A DNA stretch of 64,000 nucleotides, from positions 4,464,001 through 4,528,000 of the forward strand of contig NC_135775.1 in the NCBI RefSeq assembly GCF_028453695.1, given 5' to 3'. The first letter of the stretch is position 1. The number at the start of each line of letters is the position of its first letter. A program made the position numbers and the translations under genes. Shown one piece after another: positions 35,711 to 47,644 of this stretch. Source of the stretch: Augochlora pura (taxonomy: Eukaryota; Arthropoda; Insecta; Hymenoptera; Halictidae). Under the pieces are notes generated by a model. That model saw nothing but the letters and a program-made list of their open reading frames with translations, was not told the DNA's origin and made no database searches.

Positions 35711-38160
35711 AAACTATAACAAAACGAAAATACTAGCTCAGAAGCAACAAACCTTTTTTTTATCCATCATTTTGCGAATCTAGATAAATAATATAATATT
35801 TATTAACATCCGCGACGAAGAAGCAGATCGTGAAACTTTCGATCTCGGCGAACTCGATATTTTCTCAGGAAAGAATTTTCACGCGGGATCGTTCCTCGAA
35901 AATCGTCGCATTAAAATTGATGGGGGGCGGCATTACGCGTACCATCTCCTAATTAAATTAACGGGCAACAATCGCGGCGCTAACGATCACCCTAGTTAAA
36001 AACATAGCGCGTACAAGTATCGTAAGCCACTTAAATATTTAAATGGCAACGGCGAGAGAGCTGGCTGAGAAACTTCCTGTTTCGGGATAGGAATCTCTAT
36101 GATTTAACGCTTCCTCGTAATTTGGAGGACATTTATTTTTTTGCAATTAACCATCCCCCCGCGCTCGCGACCGGAACATTAAAGTTCATGCGAGCGCCCG
36201 CCGCGAGAATATAAGATTATTACGACGCATCCTTGTTCTACAGTAATTATCTTGTATCTTAACTGTTGCTGTACGCGTTGCGTGTGAACCCGTCGTTCTT
36301 GCGCCGCCGTTGTTTCCCTGCCTCTCCGCCTCTCCGCCTCTCTCTGGCCGCGGTTAATTGTTCGGGATCGGAATTTCGACGTTCCTGCCACATTGTGGGC
36401 GAATGAACCTTCCCCGTAACGGGACACCGTTGCAATCTTTTTTCTTTTTTGCGGCAGCAGCAAATAGCATTTTTAATTCAACCGCCGCGGCGACCGAATC
36501 AGATAAAACCGCCGTTGCCGTAACGGCGTCGGAGGATTGTTACGCGGCTGTTTCAGGGCTCCGAGGCGGATTCGATCGGGTCCCGAAATCTTTGTTGCAA
36601 CTTGTGGGATATATTAATTTATGAGTCGGTTTATGGGGAAGCGGATTTGTGTATAAGTCAGTAATCGCGTGTTGGAAGACCGTATTAAAGAGACCTGAGT
36701 GCATGGAATGCATTTTATTTTGTAACTGGGATGGGATTGGGTTTGTTTAAATTTTCTGTGATTTTTATTAGAATGTATGGTGTATAAGGTATATTGATAG
36801 AAAAATATATTAATGTCATACAAAAATTTATTATGAATTTTTATAGTATTAGGAATTGTAAAGGGAAAATTAGGAATTTTGGTGGGTCTAGTGTTAAAGA
36901 GTATGAAATTCTAGGATATTTGTTTATATTTTATAAAAATGGAGAAGTTCAAGCCAAGTATAATTTTTTTAAGTTTTCAAATAATTTTTAGAAATTAAAA
37001 TCACTGCACCGACGCTCTTAATTCCTCAAATTCTTTTCACCATTTTCAATTTTACACACCCCCTTAAAATAAAAATTGTTTGCACACTTTAAATTACTAC
37101 ACCGTTCTTAATTCCTCTAATTCTTTTTACTATTCTCAATTTTACATCCCTAACCCATAAAATAAAAATTCTCTGCATCGATGACAAAAGAAATGAGCCA
37201 AATAGAATTTTCTCGACTTCTTAAATAATTTTTTAATAAATATAAAATATATTTACACTATGCTACAGTTCTAAATGACTTTAAATTTTTTCATAATTTT
37301 ACCCCTTTTAGCCAGCAACACAAGAAATCCCTATTCGAGTGACTAGAAAGTGAAAGTCCCTTAAAAAGCAATTCAAGCTCCAATTTATTAAAAAGGTAAC
37401 GAATTTAAAAAATCGATTCCGCTAGAAAAGCGTTATACAAAATCGCGGGAAAAGTCGTGTCGCTGCCCTAGACACCTGCAAATGAAAACGCGTCCGCTCT
37501 TTAAAAATCGGAATACATACTCCGAGCTTCGCTTCGCGGTCGCGAAAATTGCTTTCTGCGAAGTCGCGAAGACTTCTTTTCACGGAATTAACGAAACCGT
37601 GGCGGTCATTTTCGCGTCTTTCGAATCCGCGAACGGCGAACACGAGACGCGGATTTTTGCCACAGGTTTTGAAAAGTTGCTGGCAAACGGAACGGGAAAA
37701 TGGGTTGACTGCCGCGCGAGGTTGAAACTTCAGGCGGTGTAATCCGGGCGACGAGGCGACGCTCGCGGCCGAAATAGCTTAAAATCGTCTTGAATCCGAC
37801 GAACGCCTCGAAACGCGACGAAAGAGTAGGTCGAGGACCGCTCGACAAATCCTTCGGCTCGCCTCTCGATATTTTTCCGCGCGGCGCGCACCGCAACGGA
37901 AAAATCAACCGGCGAAACGGCGGCGCGCCCGGCCTCTCGCGAAAAATTTAAATAAGACCCGCTCGGATCGAAGACAGCGGATCGCGAACCGATCGCGAAA
38001 CGGCACGGCCGCTTTAAATGCTTCGCGGCGAACTTATCGGCGGGGGCTAAATTCGAGAACCGTTTATCCGCTTGGAGCGTCGTCGCCCTGGAATTTCTTT
38101 GTCCGAAGACTGGCGGCGAAACGAATGCCGTTAAAGTGACTGCTACACGGTGCTCCATAA
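35711..38160. other. Non-coding intron 1 sequence
   Basis: GC-rich 35,810-36,600 and 37,420-38,155; AT-rich 36,620-37,400. No gene recognised. Confidence 0.45.
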
Positions 38161-38164
38161 AATG

Positions 38165-38290
38165 GTAACACTGAATTTATATTTATATTCGTTATATTTA
38201 TTTACGTTTATATTTGTTTTATTTATTTAGGTTATATTTGTTATATTTATTTAGGTTATATTTGTTATATTTATTTATTTTTATTTCGTG
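38165..38290. repeat. Tandem repeat of TTATATTTATTTAGG-type units, about 27 bp
   Basis: GGTTATATTTGTTATATTTA followed by TTTA is repeated with little change in the right half, and the left copies are more diverged. Confidence 0.85.
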
Positions 38291-38401
38291 CGATTACTAT
38301 TAAAATAGCGTTTCGAATAAAGAAATTTATTTCATCGTCTCATAATCGCGGAGATTTAAATTAATTATTTAACAATGACACGTTTAGAATCGACAGGTAT
38401 T

Positions 38402-38634
38402 TTAACCCTTATCAGACGACGACTTTTTCAACCAAATAAAGTAGAGTGTTGAATGAGTGTCGAGTCTAGCACACAAATTATTTTAATTCGTATATAATAT
38501 AAATATAATTTATATACGATTATACTTAATTATATAGAACTATATAATTTATATAAAAATTATCTTTTAACATGAACACCGACTGTCGCCTCAAACGAAA
38601 CGCCGAGAGTCTTCTCTCGTCCGCAAAAGGTTAA
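38402..38634. mobile_element. TTAA-flanked MITE, family C copy, about 233 bp
   Basis: The left end TTAACCCTTATCAGACGACG and right end CGTCCGCAAAAGGTTAA share an inverted terminal core. GAGAGTCTTCTCTC and an AATATAAATATAATTTATAT segment inside are near-palindromes. The terminal CGTCCGCAAAAGGTTAA resembles that of 61223-61421, so the two may belong to one family. Confidence 0.65.
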
Positions 38635-40700
38635 AATACCTTGACACAACACTACTATATTTAAACAAAAAATTGCTATAATCCTCAGCTTTAAAATTGT
38701 GTCACAAATGGAAAAACAGCGGAAAATTCGAATCGTCGATTTTCAAATTTCGAGAGACTGTTTTTCATCGCGATCGAACGCGAGAAGTTGCTTTCGTTAA
38801 ATTCTGTTACCGCGCTTTTAAAGTGCGTACAGTTTGTAAAATGCAGCGACTACTTGTCGCGAGTGGGGTGGCAATAAACGTTGATCTAGTGTCGAATCCA
38901 GCTGCGATATTCGCGATAATACTGAGAGATAAGGGAGGGGGGGATGGGGTGGGTGAGTGAACAATTTTGGAACTCGCGCGCATAGAACGTTTCAAGAAGA
39001 GACCAGCTTTTCGATGCTCGGCAAGTGGCGCGCGCGCGCGCCCGCGTTTCTCGCGCGCAATCGATACACGCTATATTGCGATACAATCGACAAACACGGA
39101 TTACGCTACGCTTCGCTGTATAATCCGTGAAATGGACGATTAATAACGCTCGTATACATAGAGAGACCGAGCGACAGGCACCGTACAAACTAGTGAATTT
39201 TATCAAACGCGCAGCACGAGCTTCGACGAGCGGAGAGCGGACAGAAATTCTGCTGGCTAGCTGAAACGAGTTCTTTTTTCGGAACAATTATAATTGGAAA
39301 TTTTTTGAAAATTGTGCTTAGTTTAAATATTTTTTGGAAAATTGATAGATGTGATTTGAATTTTATTATGTCATATAACTTTATGGTTTTTAAGATAATC
39401 GATGGTTTGGGATGTTTGTGAAAGAAAGATGTTTGCGAAGTTTAAAGCACTTGGCACTCGTTCGGACGATTTATTGGAGACCGATACTATCGACGATGTA
39501 ACCCATTGTCTTCGGACGTTACACCTCCGCGATCGCCGTGTTCTTTGCACGGTGTTTGGACGTTGTAATTTTACAATAACTAAATTCATTCGCTCGTTCT
39601 GTTGACTAGGTAACTGTCACTGTATTATATCTTATTCAGTATTGTAACTGTATTATATCTTGTTTTATAAATCTGACGTGTTTAATTAAAATAGAAAATA
39701 TTAAATATTTATAGTAATGCAATTTTTAAAATATCACAACAGCTAGCTGGTTAAATATTCGATGAAGGATTTTGTCGAGATTTTAAGTAATTCATTCAAG
39801 CTTTAATATAAAGTTTGAAGTTTGGAAAATAGGTTTCAAAAATTGTTAAACAAATGCTTGAGAAATTCAGTCGTTTTTACTCTGAATTAAATAAGTCACT
39901 CACTTTTAACAATGTAAAATTCATCACTCTAATTTTTAATTCTATAAGAACAACGTGCACATATTCGAAAAATTTCATTGCAAAACCATCTCCCCGATAT
40001 AAATAAATCTTTCGCCACAGCGAACAACAGACCGAACCCTGAACTGCATGCTAAAAAAACAAATCATCTGAAAAATCTGAAAAACGACTGTCGACGGCTG
40101 TTCGACCGATTCGCGGTCGCGTAACGCGCCAGAAAATCGACGTCCACGAGCTCGATCGCCGATCTCGCTTGGAGTGACACAACCGGGTTGTATACGCGAA
40201 GGATCTCGGCGTGGCGAGCAACAGGAAGCGGCAGGCACCGCAAATGACCGAGGAGGAGGGAGGGGGGGGGAGGGGGGTACACACACACAGGCTGGAAGAA
40301 TGCGGGAGCATCTCGATAGTACGCAACTGTACGGTACAACAGTGGCTCGTTGCGTTCCAGATTCTCGAAATTCTTCGTCGAATGCTTCCCACCCAATCGA
40401 ACGAAGATTATAAGACCGACCGAATCTCTCGGCACGGGGAACCCGTTACGCTTTCAGCCAGGCGACTCACGTGCTGTATAAAGTCCGCGGGTGCTACGCG
40501 CGGGCCCGATCGAGCGACGACACACGTCTATTTTACCCATCGTCCCCCGGCCATTTAATCATTCCGCGGAACGCTTACACGCTTCATGGAATTCCCTTAT
40601 TCGGCCGATGGGACATACATATATGTACGATTCCCCGGATGCGTGGCACCGTTCAGTGTCCACGTACCACGGGGAGGAAAAGACTGATCGGCGGCTGGTC
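38635..40700. other. Non-coding intron 1 sequence close to exon 1
   Basis: AT-rich 39,290-39,960; GC-rich 38,950-39,260 and 40,030-40,700. GC dinucleotide run at about 39,028-39,041. GGGA-rich and ACAC-rich patches near 40,248-40,290. No additional exon recognised. Confidence 0.45.
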
Positions 40701-40703
40701 GGC

Positions 40704-40734
40704 TAGGTAGGTAGGTAGGTAGGTAGGTAGGTAG
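40704..40734. repeat. (GTAG)n microsatellite
   Basis: About seven uninterrupted TAGG/GTAG tetranucleotides, some 180 bases downstream (minus-strand sense) of the exon 1 donor. Confidence 0.95.
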
Positions 40735-40912
40735 CTTAGCCAGGTAACCAGCTAGCCCGGTAGCCGGCCAGCCAACCGAGAGCCAAGTCTCTGCGTGGCT
40801 CGCCACAGCGAACCCGGTCGACGTCCGTCGACGTTTCAGCCCCGGAATATCGCGGATCGATCGGCTCGCCGCCCAACGTTCACGCGCAAATACGATAACG
40901 ATTCAATCTTAC

Positions 40913-41288
40913 CTGGGTTGCTGTCCGCGTTCGAGCTGAACAGCACGCACAGTCCCGTCTCGTAGTTGACCGCCTGGCAGGAGTCGTTCGCCTGACAGAT
41001 CTCGAGGCAGTCGGTGAGCATCAGCGTTCCTGGTATGGACTCGAGCATGTTCGTTGGCGCGGTGTACACGTAACCGGTCACTAGCTCGAAGCCCACCATT
41101 TCTGGGTCGCACTCGTCGGAGCCGGCGGATGGCCCCGTGTAATCCGGCCCGGAAAGCCCCGACGGGACCGCAGATGAGGCCGACTGCTGGTCAGCGGCGT
41201 GCGTCGACTCCGCTGCGGCCGCCACGCGACCCAGCCTCGCGATCGCCTGCACCACCAGCAACGTCGCGAGCAACTCTCTTGTCATCAT
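40913..41288 (-). CDS. Secreted PAN/Apple-domain protein, coding exon 1 (start codon, signal peptide, most of PAN domain 1)
   Basis: This is the first coding exon of the only firmly supported gene. It encodes 125 codons plus one base. I chose the first of two adjacent ATGs (41288); the open frame extends upstream only through non-ATG codons to a splice-acceptor-like site. Residues 1-26 look like a signal peptide: charged MMTRE, then a hydrophobic LLATLLVVQAIA core ending in VAAAA. A low-complexity Ala/Ser/Gly/Pro linker follows to about residue 58. A PAN/Apple domain begins at Cys60, with Cys94, Cys98, Cys104 and Cys114 in this exon; the motifs CQAVNYETGLC and CDPEMVGFELVTGYVY are typical of insect PAN-ZP proteins. 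The exon ends at a good donor (CCCAG/GTAAG) in phase 1. Family knowledge: such proteins (neyo, nyobe, trynity, NompA relatives) are secreted or membrane-tethered and organise the apical extracellular matrix under cuticle. Assignment to a single orthologue is not possible from this fragment, so no symbol is given. Confidence 0.9.
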
Positions 41289-41324
41289 CCCGGCTATATC
41301 CACCTGTCTCGGCAGCAACCTTAT
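41289..41324 (-). other. 5'-UTR portion of coding exon 1 with a probable splice acceptor at 41325-41326
   Basis: Immediately upstream of the start codon the minus strand reads TTCTTGTTTGCAG/ATAAGG, a plausible acceptor, with the ATG 36 bases further on. This suggests at least one non-coding upstream exon, somewhere above 41.3 kb or outside the window. The tract is only moderately pyrimidine-rich, so a transcription start nearby remains an alternative. Confidence 0.5.
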
Positions 41325-41496
41325 CTGCAAACAAGAACGTTATCCGGGTCAATTCGCGGTCTCGTTCGCGATCAACAGTTTTACGGATCATAGACGAATT
41401 GTTAATATCCCGGTCATCTATCGAGGATCGATTGTTTCTGTAACACGGTTTTATTGTGTTACTGCAATGTTGTGACAATTGATATATGTCGTAGTT

Positions 41497-41828
41497 ACTA
41501 GACTGCGGATTTAATTGTTAGAATGGCGGTTTAGTTGTCAGATTGTTGATTTAATTGTTAGACTGCGGATTTAATTATTAGACTGCTGATTTAAATACTA
41601 AATTGCAGATTTTGGTTTTAGACTGCGAATTTAGTTATTAGATTTCGGATTTAATTATTAAACTGCTGAGTTATTTATTAGACTGTTGATTTAGTTATTA
41701 GACTGCCAATTTAGTTATTAGACTGCTGATTTAATTATTAGACTGCGGATTGAATTATTAAACTGCAAATTTAATTATTATATTGAGGATCTATCAATCA
41801 AACTGCGGATTTAATTATTAAACCGCAT
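41497..41828. repeat. Tandem repeat, 20-bp unit, about 16 copies
   Basis: The unit is close to TTAGACTGCGGATTTAATTA. Variants change GCGG to GCTG, GTTG or GCCA. It lies about 170 bases upstream of the exon 1 acceptor. Confidence 0.95.
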
Positions 41829-41829
41829 G

Positions 41830-44050
41830 GTAAAAATGTTTTGGATTCGATGTGAAAAGCAGAAATTACTCAGAGACCTCATTTATTAAGTTTTTGTCCT
41901 AACGTTAGTTCTTCAATTATTTTAATTTTAATACTGTTTTAAATTGATATTACACATTTTTGTTATAAATGCATGAAATAAACAGTCTACTTATTATTGA
42001 AAAGGAATGTGTTCTGTATTGGATCATGATCGCAGTCCAAAAATAGCAAATTAGACTGTTCGAAAAATATGTTAAAATTGTACATCCCAGCAGAATTATC
42101 AAAATTTTTACAGTTTTTGGAGTTTTTGTACTTCCTGTGTTTGATCTGGAGATTTCTTTGCAAAAAATACAAATTTCAGTTACTTATTTTTAAGTCGAAA
42201 AAATGTCACTATTATAACTGTAAATGCATATAAATCACTATAAATGCATCGAATGCATCAAAACACTGTAAATGCATCTTCTACCGAAACTCTGACGTAA
42301 ATGCACCTCAATCAAACACCATAAGAAATCGTATTAATAAATTTACGCTAAATTAAATCAAAAAACGTATCGCACTTTTATCATTCTCCTAAAAAACTGT
42401 AAAAAATTTCACTTTTATTTGCTACCTTTATCGTGAACCATAAAAGTACCAAGCTGTCAAATGAAACAATTCTCCATTTCTCGTAAAAATGACAAATTTA
42501 CATATTTTAAAAACATTTCATTTTTTTGACCAGTTTGACAGCTGTATCGTCGATTAATTCAAACTATTTCACGAACACTGTTTACGATCGCATTCACAAA
42601 ACTTTATACAACGAAATACAGATCATATTCAACACTTTATACTGGCTCGAATTCATCAGCGCCGACAATTTCCACGCACGTATTAACCGTGCGATTGCAA
42701 TTATCTTAAAATTTTGATTTCCAAGCGACACCGTATCGGAGCGCGCAGAGCAGATCGAATTACAATAACAATTTCAGCCAATCCTGTTTTATTGCGGATT
42801 GTTTACAGATGTAACGGATAAAATCGGAATCCCGTAACGCGCGGACATTTATTTGCGAAATCAGCGTAACGACGTACCTAAAAATGATTAACTCGCGAGG
42901 AACGCGATGTATTGTGGTATAGCGCATCGGAAGAAGAATATGTCGGAGGAACGATATCGACTCGGAAGTTACCGACTTCCTCGAGACCAAGTTCTGTATC
43001 CGAAAAAGGTCGAGGCGAACGGTCGAGGCCGAGAGACGAGTTTCTGGTCAAACAAAACCATTATTTCTGACGCACGGAATCGGCTCCGTCGGCCCGAACA
43101 CGAACGGCCACCGAATTCAACATTCCGGCTACGGAACCAGTATATCCCGAGTTCGGACGTAAATAACCCAGTTTCGCGGTCTGCTACGTGTAATAATAAT
43201 AAAATGAGAACATTGTCTGAAATCTGTCACTGGTAGAAGAACGTGCCGCCAGGTGAGCGCCGCCTGAATACCAAAAAGGGGCTACGGTCTACATACCGAA
43301 CCGTCCGCTGACAACTGGCCACGACCGGCTGAACAATTCTCTTAGCGCGGCGTCGCGGCTGGGCTTTACGGACGTCCCAATACGGAGGCGGGGAGAACGT
43401 ATGTACAAATTTTTCGCCCGTGGTGAATAGGAACTTGAACCCGTTTCGCGCTTTCCAGTTCGAAAACGGTCCGGCAAAAAAATGCCAGCGCGAAAATACG
43501 AGCTACGCCGCCGCCCCCTCGTCCACCGCCGTCCCGGCCTTTATTCCCGTCACGTTGTTTTCTAACGCGCGAAACTAAATAACAACCGGCGCAACGGGCC
43601 CGTTGCCCCTCCGACACGCCGCTCCGCGAGCCGCTGTATATTCACGGTTCGATGGAACGAACAAAAGCTCAAGTAGCAAAGTTCCACGAATTCCTGCGTG
43701 TCCGCGGCGAAATAAAACGACCGAGACGCCGCGGCGAAATAAAACGACCGAGACGCCGCGGCGCATCATCGGTTTCCCTTGTCCGCACCGGAATATAATA
43801 TCGACCCTGCCATTTACGCGGATAAGTCCGTGACGTTCGCGGGTGGACGTGACCGGGCGAGGCGTCGAAAAACGGACTTCGCAAAGACGACGGTGTGCAA
43901 CGCCGGTTGCCCGCGGTTCGATTGTTCGAGCGTTGATCTCGTTGGGACGATTTGCTCGCGTTCGAGTATCGTGGAGCGATGGCTTGGGGAAAATTGGTGC
44001 GTCGACGACGGCTTTGGTTTGGGAACGAATGACTGAGGAGTCGAATAGGT
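41830..44050. other. Non-coding: AT-rich, then GC-rich
   Basis: 41,830-42,700 is AT-rich and 42,720-44,040 GC-rich. A 27-bp unit CGCGGCGAAATAAAACGACC (plus GAGACGC) is duplicated exactly at 43,703-43,756. No gene recognised. Confidence 0.5.
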
Positions 44051-44054
44051 GAAA

Positions 44055-44345
44055 TGTCAGAAATGGAACTTTTTCGGGATAAGTCCCAATTTTGGAACAG
44101 AGAATCGAATTTTCAAGATAAGTCCTAATTTTAAAAGAAAGAATTGAATTTTCGAAATAAGTCCCAATTTTGAAAGAGAGAATCAACTTTTCGAGATAAG
44201 TCCCAATTTTGAAAGAGAGAATCAAATTTTCGAGATAAAGCTCAATTTTGAAAAAAGGGAATTGGATTTTTGAGATAAATCCCAATTTTAAAATAACGAA
44301 TTGAATTTTTGAGATAAGTCCCAATTTTTAAAGAAAAATCGAATT
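44055..44345. repeat. Tandem repeat, about 39-bp unit, about 7-8 copies
   Basis: Units contain GATAAGTCCCAATTTTGAAA followed by GAGAGAATCGAATTTTCGA. The CCCAATTTT motif recurs near 44,085, 44,125, 44,162, 44,203, 44,240, 44,280 and 44,320. Confidence 0.92.
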
Positions 44346-44419
44346 TCCGATGAAAATTTATTTTTCTATGGCAGAAGATACAACAACCAACTGGTAAAGA
44401 GAAAATAGTTCTGTCGAAG

Positions 44420-45720
44420 CTGTCACTTGGACGATGGATCCGTATAAGGCCCAAAAAATTAGTCTATGAACTGTCGAACATGGAACTGGTTGAAAGCGAA
44501 AGTGTATGATAAATCGAGATAATCGAGAACTTGGGATCACCAGAAAATATTATAATCAATTTCATAATTTTCACAAGGATTTCTGATCAGGCCCAAAAAA
44601 TTAGATCATGAAGAAATGACTGTGGTAACATGAAATAAGAGACTGTAGGAAATACTCTCGATGCTGAGATTTAGTGTCGAAGCTAAGACTTAGTGTTGAT
44701 GCTGAGACTACTGTCAGTCCCAGAAAATTTGCGACTTGTCAAAAATGGATTTTCAAAGTCTCACTAAAGAAAATAATCACAAATTTTTTAACTTGTGTAG
44801 GAGAGAGAGAGTCGTGTGAGTCCCAAAGTTGATCTTATGAACTGTCAAAATTTATCGAAATGGAAAACAGAGGAAAATTGAAAAAAAGAATAAAAACTTT
44901 GAAACCTTTAGAAGGCGATATCGATGATTCAGTTATTTGCACAGTGGGCCCACATCACTCCCGAAAACTTAGTCTCTTACCACAATTTTCGAAAATAAAA
45001 TTTTTGCAAACTGAAGTCCATAGCCAAATGAAATTATCGAAAATCCAGGACCTGTTTGCCTAATCACCAGAAAATTACATCACTGTTACGAATAGAAGAT
45101 CAGAATCGGTCCCAAAACGGAACTGATAAACTGACAAAAACTAAAATTTCTCAAAAACAGAGAAATTAACGCCAGTTTTCGAAACTCGTCAAAACGACGA
45201 TCACTAATTTTTTCCTTTACGATTATTCAGATTCTAAAGACACATTTATCAAAAAAACACTTAATAAATAACACTGGTTAAAAATCAGAATAAAAGTCCT
45301 ATCGTTGCTATTCCAAACAAATATAAAACTACTGCTTTCAGTGCCCTTGAATTTACTATTCAAAGTCATAATCCAAGAGCCCTTGAGAAAACGAAATCGA
45401 TTCCACCACTCGCACATAAGGCCCAAAATTCAAAATTTCAAATTATCAAAATCTCCAGTCCACACTAAAATAATCGCACAAATAATTGCAAGAAGACAAC
45501 AATACCACCTATACCTTCCGACAAACTCGCCATCAGTCCCAAAAACTAAGTCCCCGAACGCGTCCACCGAAACGCGAAGTCCGCAAAGTTGCATTCGCGA
45601 GTAAAATACAGGAAAGAAATATCTGTATACCAAAGCGACGTGTTTGGGCCCAGCAGAGCCTCGATGAAACACTGCCGGGTATCGGTCCCAAAAACTCGTC
45701 GTTGCGTACCTTTAAAAATT
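44420..45720. repeat. Degenerate long-period tandem array, about 105-165 bp units
   Basis: The motif G(G/T)CCCAAAAA(A/C)TTAG, often followed by ATGAACTGTC, recurs near 44,448, 44,589, 44,716, 44,820, 45,108, 45,418, 45,535 and 45,683. Spacer sequence is only loosely conserved. It adjoins the 39-bp array, whose AAGTCCCAATTTT core it partly shares. Confidence 0.65.
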
Positions 45721-45724
45721 CGGG

Positions 45725-47190
45725 TTCGCGTCGAACGAGGTCGAACGGTGTTCCTCCAAGGTTTCCTGGTCGCTGGTATCCTGTCGAGGAGACGGCTTCT
45801 CACAAAACCGAATCGGCTCGGATAAGGGCCCCGTTGGCCGGCTTCAAACGTCGATCACCGCACAAAAATTGAAAATCTGCCCAAAAGGCGTGCGCAGAAA
45901 AAAAAAGAACCGGGGGCGGGCACCAACGAAGCACAGAGCGCGCCGGATATACCCAAAAATATTGACTTTTATTCGATCGTCACAACACGCGGGGGTACGG
46001 TAATATCCAGCACGGAAATCGGCGACCGATTTGCAATGATAATACGCACCTCGCGAGGCACCGCGCTGCAGGGTATAACGACGTCGACCGGCTGGCTCTT
46101 AGGCACTGGATACACCTGGCTGAGTCGCGGCGCACGTTTCTTCCTCGACCGATCGGTAGAAGGGGGAGGGGGCAGTGGGACCGCTGCCGACTAAGGAGGA
46201 CAGAACGGTACGCATAATTCGATCGCAGGTACGACACCATTGAAAACAAGCCAACCTCTTTCGACCGGCCTCGCTAACCCTTGCCCACTGTCTCTATCCG
46301 AATTCTTGCCCCCCTCCCCCCTCCCCCCTACACCCCTACCCCACCGCATTTCGCGTCCTCGCACTCGCAACCGTACCTATCGAAATCATGAGTATTCCCT
46401 CCGCTTCTCCCTCCCTCCCTCCCCCTCCCCCTCCCCCGCCCCTCCGAGAGCCACCGGCACACTCTCCCCCCTCCTGTTCCCATGCCTCCTCGCTAGCTTC
46501 TTCTACTCCTTTCCTCCCTGGCCTCCCACTACCGGTGCCGAGGCGCTCTCCGGCAGGTCGACGTTACCGATAGACCTGAATTTCGTTCACGTACTTCCAG
46601 ACGATTGGCTGGAATGCTATTCTTAGCCAGAAGCAACGGTGTTTCGGGCCCCCCCCCCCACCGAAACCCACCACTGATGTAACCTTGCCACGCTACACCC
46701 ACGAAATTTATTCAGCCACCGGGACACCGGCCCCGCTGACGTCGACGTCACCGCCGCCGTCGTCGCGGACACGGGAGCCGGCGAACGAGTCCAGAACCGA
46801 TACCGATTTTACCTGCGTTACCTGTCGTCGCGAATAATACGCGCGAACGCCAATGAAATCACCTACGACCCACGACCAACCCCGGTTTCGGGTTTTATTC
46901 CGCGAGATCCGATCCTCGAATCCGACGATTCAATACGCGCCGCGCTGGATACCTGTTACGTTGCGCGTGCCACGCGAAATTTTAGACTTCGACTGGATCG
47001 GTTTCCACGACTGGTTTCGCTCGGAATATCTCATACCTCTGGCTTACGTTTTGCTCGGTGTTACTTTTAGCTGGTCTGGTTGATATGTTGTCTGCTTTTT
47101 GGTGATTTAGGGTGTCTGATGGTGTAGGTGCATCGGTTGTTCGGCGATATTTATTTATTTGTTGGTTCTCAAAATATTTTGGCGGATTTG
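45725..47190. other. Non-coding: GC-rich with C-rich low-complexity patches
   Basis: 46,300-46,450 is dense in CCCTCCC/CCCCCT runs and 46,650-46,662 is a C run. The proline/serine-rich plus-strand frame at 46,240-46,626 follows from this composition, so I do not call it a gene. Confidence 0.5.
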
Positions 47191-47204
47191 AGGAACTTTG
47201 ATTT

Positions 47205-47640
47205 TTAGGTAGATTTTTGGATGGTTAGATAGATTTTTAGATTTTTAGGTAGACTTTTAGATTTTTAGGTAGATTTTTAGATCCTTAGGTAGACTTCTAA
47301 ATCCTTAGGTAGACTTTTAGATCCTTAGGTAGATTTTTAGATCCATAGGTAGACTTCTAGATCCTTAGATAGACTTCTAGATCTTTATATAGATTTTTAG
47401 ATCTTTCGATAGATGTTTAAATATTTATATAAATTTTTCAGAGTTCTAGATCCTTGCATATAATTTCATATATTTTTAGGTCATTACACAGATTTTTAGA
47501 TCTTCCTATAGATTTTTAGATCCTTAAATAGGGTTTTTTTAAACTTTGCATATATTTTTATACATTTTTAAATCGTTACATAGATTTTTAGATTTTTATA
47601 TAAATTTTTAGATCCTTAAATATTGACTGTAACGAAAAAT
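47205..47640. repeat. Tandem repeat, about 20-bp unit, about 20 copies
   Basis: The unit is close to AGATCCTTAGGTAGACTTTT or its TTTTTAGATC variants. Order is regular from 47,210 to 47,400 and decays to the right, where ATAGATTTTTAGATC pieces are separated by unrelated AT-rich DNA. Confidence 0.92.
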
Positions 47641-47644
47641 TGGC

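Larger units (their letters stand above)
1..41324 (-). other. Partial gene span: minus-strand PAN (probably PAN-ZP) protein gene with a 33-kb first coding intron
   Basis: This span covers the part of the minus-strand gene visible here: a 5' piece from 41324, coding exon 1, intron 1 (40912-7558, nominally 33,355 bp including 100 N), coding exon 2, and intron 2 running off the left edge (more than 7.3 kb). The gene is 3'-truncated by the window. Long first introns are common in developmentally regulated insect genes and often hold enhancers. None could be recognised by motif here, so regulation is unknown. The open frame on the same strand fits a single transcript, and no nested gene was found inside either intron. 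Confidence 0.8.

Noticed and set aside
43575..44324. 249-codon minus-strand frame, the longest open frame
   Set aside because: Its first part is the translation of the 39-bp tandem array, and the remainder has no domain or ATG-anchored exon structure.
46240..46626. Proline/serine-rich plus-strand frame
   Set aside because: Produced by C-rich low-complexity DNA; no ATG context, splice sites or domain.
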